DNA of 64,000 nucleotides, taken from assembly GCF_008373765.1 (NCBI RefSeq), contig NZ_VUJW01000011.1:176140-240139 (forward strand), in the 5' to 3' direction. The notes beneath the pieces were generated by a model. That model saw nothing but the letters and a program-made list of their open reading frames with translations. It was not told the DNA's origin and did no database searches. How positions within the stretch are numbered: position 1 is the first letter of the stretch; each line of letters opens with the position of its first letter. The position numbers were made by a program, and so were the translations under genes. This document shows, piece after piece, positions 63,956 to 64,000 of this stretch. This DNA is from Nocardioides antri. GTDB lineage: Bacteria > Actinomycetota > Actinomycetes > Propionibacteriales > Nocardioidaceae.

Positions 63956-64000
63956 CGCGCTGGGCGTACGAAGCTTCATCGGCCAAGAGACAGATTCACC

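Overview
The window looks like core chromosome of a high-GC actinobacterium, most probably a Nocardioides-like member of the Nocardioidaceae. I infer this from the strong G/C bias at third codon positions, the frequent GTG starts, the actinobacterial marker families (DUF3117, DUF501, DUF4233, DUF5302, Rv3235 family, FdxA-DapC pair, ferritin-like protein beside an RhlE helicase) and a translational ileS T-box. Several gene blocks match the order I remember from Mycobacterium tuberculosis: eno-ftsB-DUF501-ppx; mrp/DUF1003/MgtE-N with tatB; dapD/dapE; fdx-dapC. I see no integrase, transposase, phage gene, CRISPR array or plasmid function. The genus call is inference.

Layout. 1-8.8 kb is a minus-strand run: T-box leader, ileS, dapE, LOG protein, DivIVA-domain protein, DUF3117, pepA and a YdhR-like protein, then an autoregulated merR-aldo/keto reductase pair. 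8.9-15.6 kb holds dapD, a two-domain murein enzyme candidate, a small secreted protein, an esterase lipoprotein, fdxA-dapC, a GNAT protein and a diiron-type protein. 15.6-17.6 kb is a MarR/MFS efflux unit with three phased operators. 17.6-28.8 kb holds a GNAT protein, cystathionine beta-synthase, an SGNH hydrolase, a beta-propeller protein, a Bax inhibitor-1 protein, an endoglycoceramidase-like GH5, a methyltransferase, a tRNA with anticodon UAA, an alpha/beta hydrolase, def, an ACT protein and a pseudokinase. 28.8-32.1 kb is eno-ftsB-DUF501-ppx. 32.2-43.1 kb holds a fatty-acid hydroxylase, ferritin-like protein, DEAD-box helicase, APH-like kinase, MFS, L,D-transpeptidase, ParA, SDR, MarC, PHP phosphatase, DUF6758 and a histidine phosphatase. 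43.1-49 kb holds a DUF6174 lipoprotein, mesaconyl-CoA hydratase, DUF5302, a sulfotransferase/glycosyltransferase/sulfotransferase group and an acyl-CoA dehydrogenase. 49-54.3 kb holds an MgtE-N/CBS protein, DUF1003, mrp, tatB, a LysM protein and an Rv3235-family protein. 54.3-63.8 kb is secA, DUF4233, folC, a GNAT protein, a LysE exporter, metG and a PGRP amidase.

How the genes fit together. Three enzymes of the succinylase branch of lysine/diaminopimelate synthesis (DapD, DapC, DapE) lie within 10 kb around a T-box-controlled isoleucyl-tRNA synthetase. Cell-envelope genes recur: the L,D-transpeptidase, PGRP amidase, LysM protein, transglycosylase/M15-like protein, FtsB, a DivIVA-domain protein, SecA and TatB. 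About twenty genes carry a TANNNT-type -10 box 6-8 bases before the start codon, so leaderless transcription appears to be the default here.

Most unusual signals: a type I tRNA with a UAA anticodon whose 3' end lies one base before a start codon; palindromic intergenic repeats that now supply the start codons of dapC and ppx; another repeat translated inside mesaconyl-CoA hydratase; and a three-site, 15-bp-phased MarR operator. All coordinates and alignments were worked out by eye, so ends of RNA features and start choices without a clear signal are approximate.
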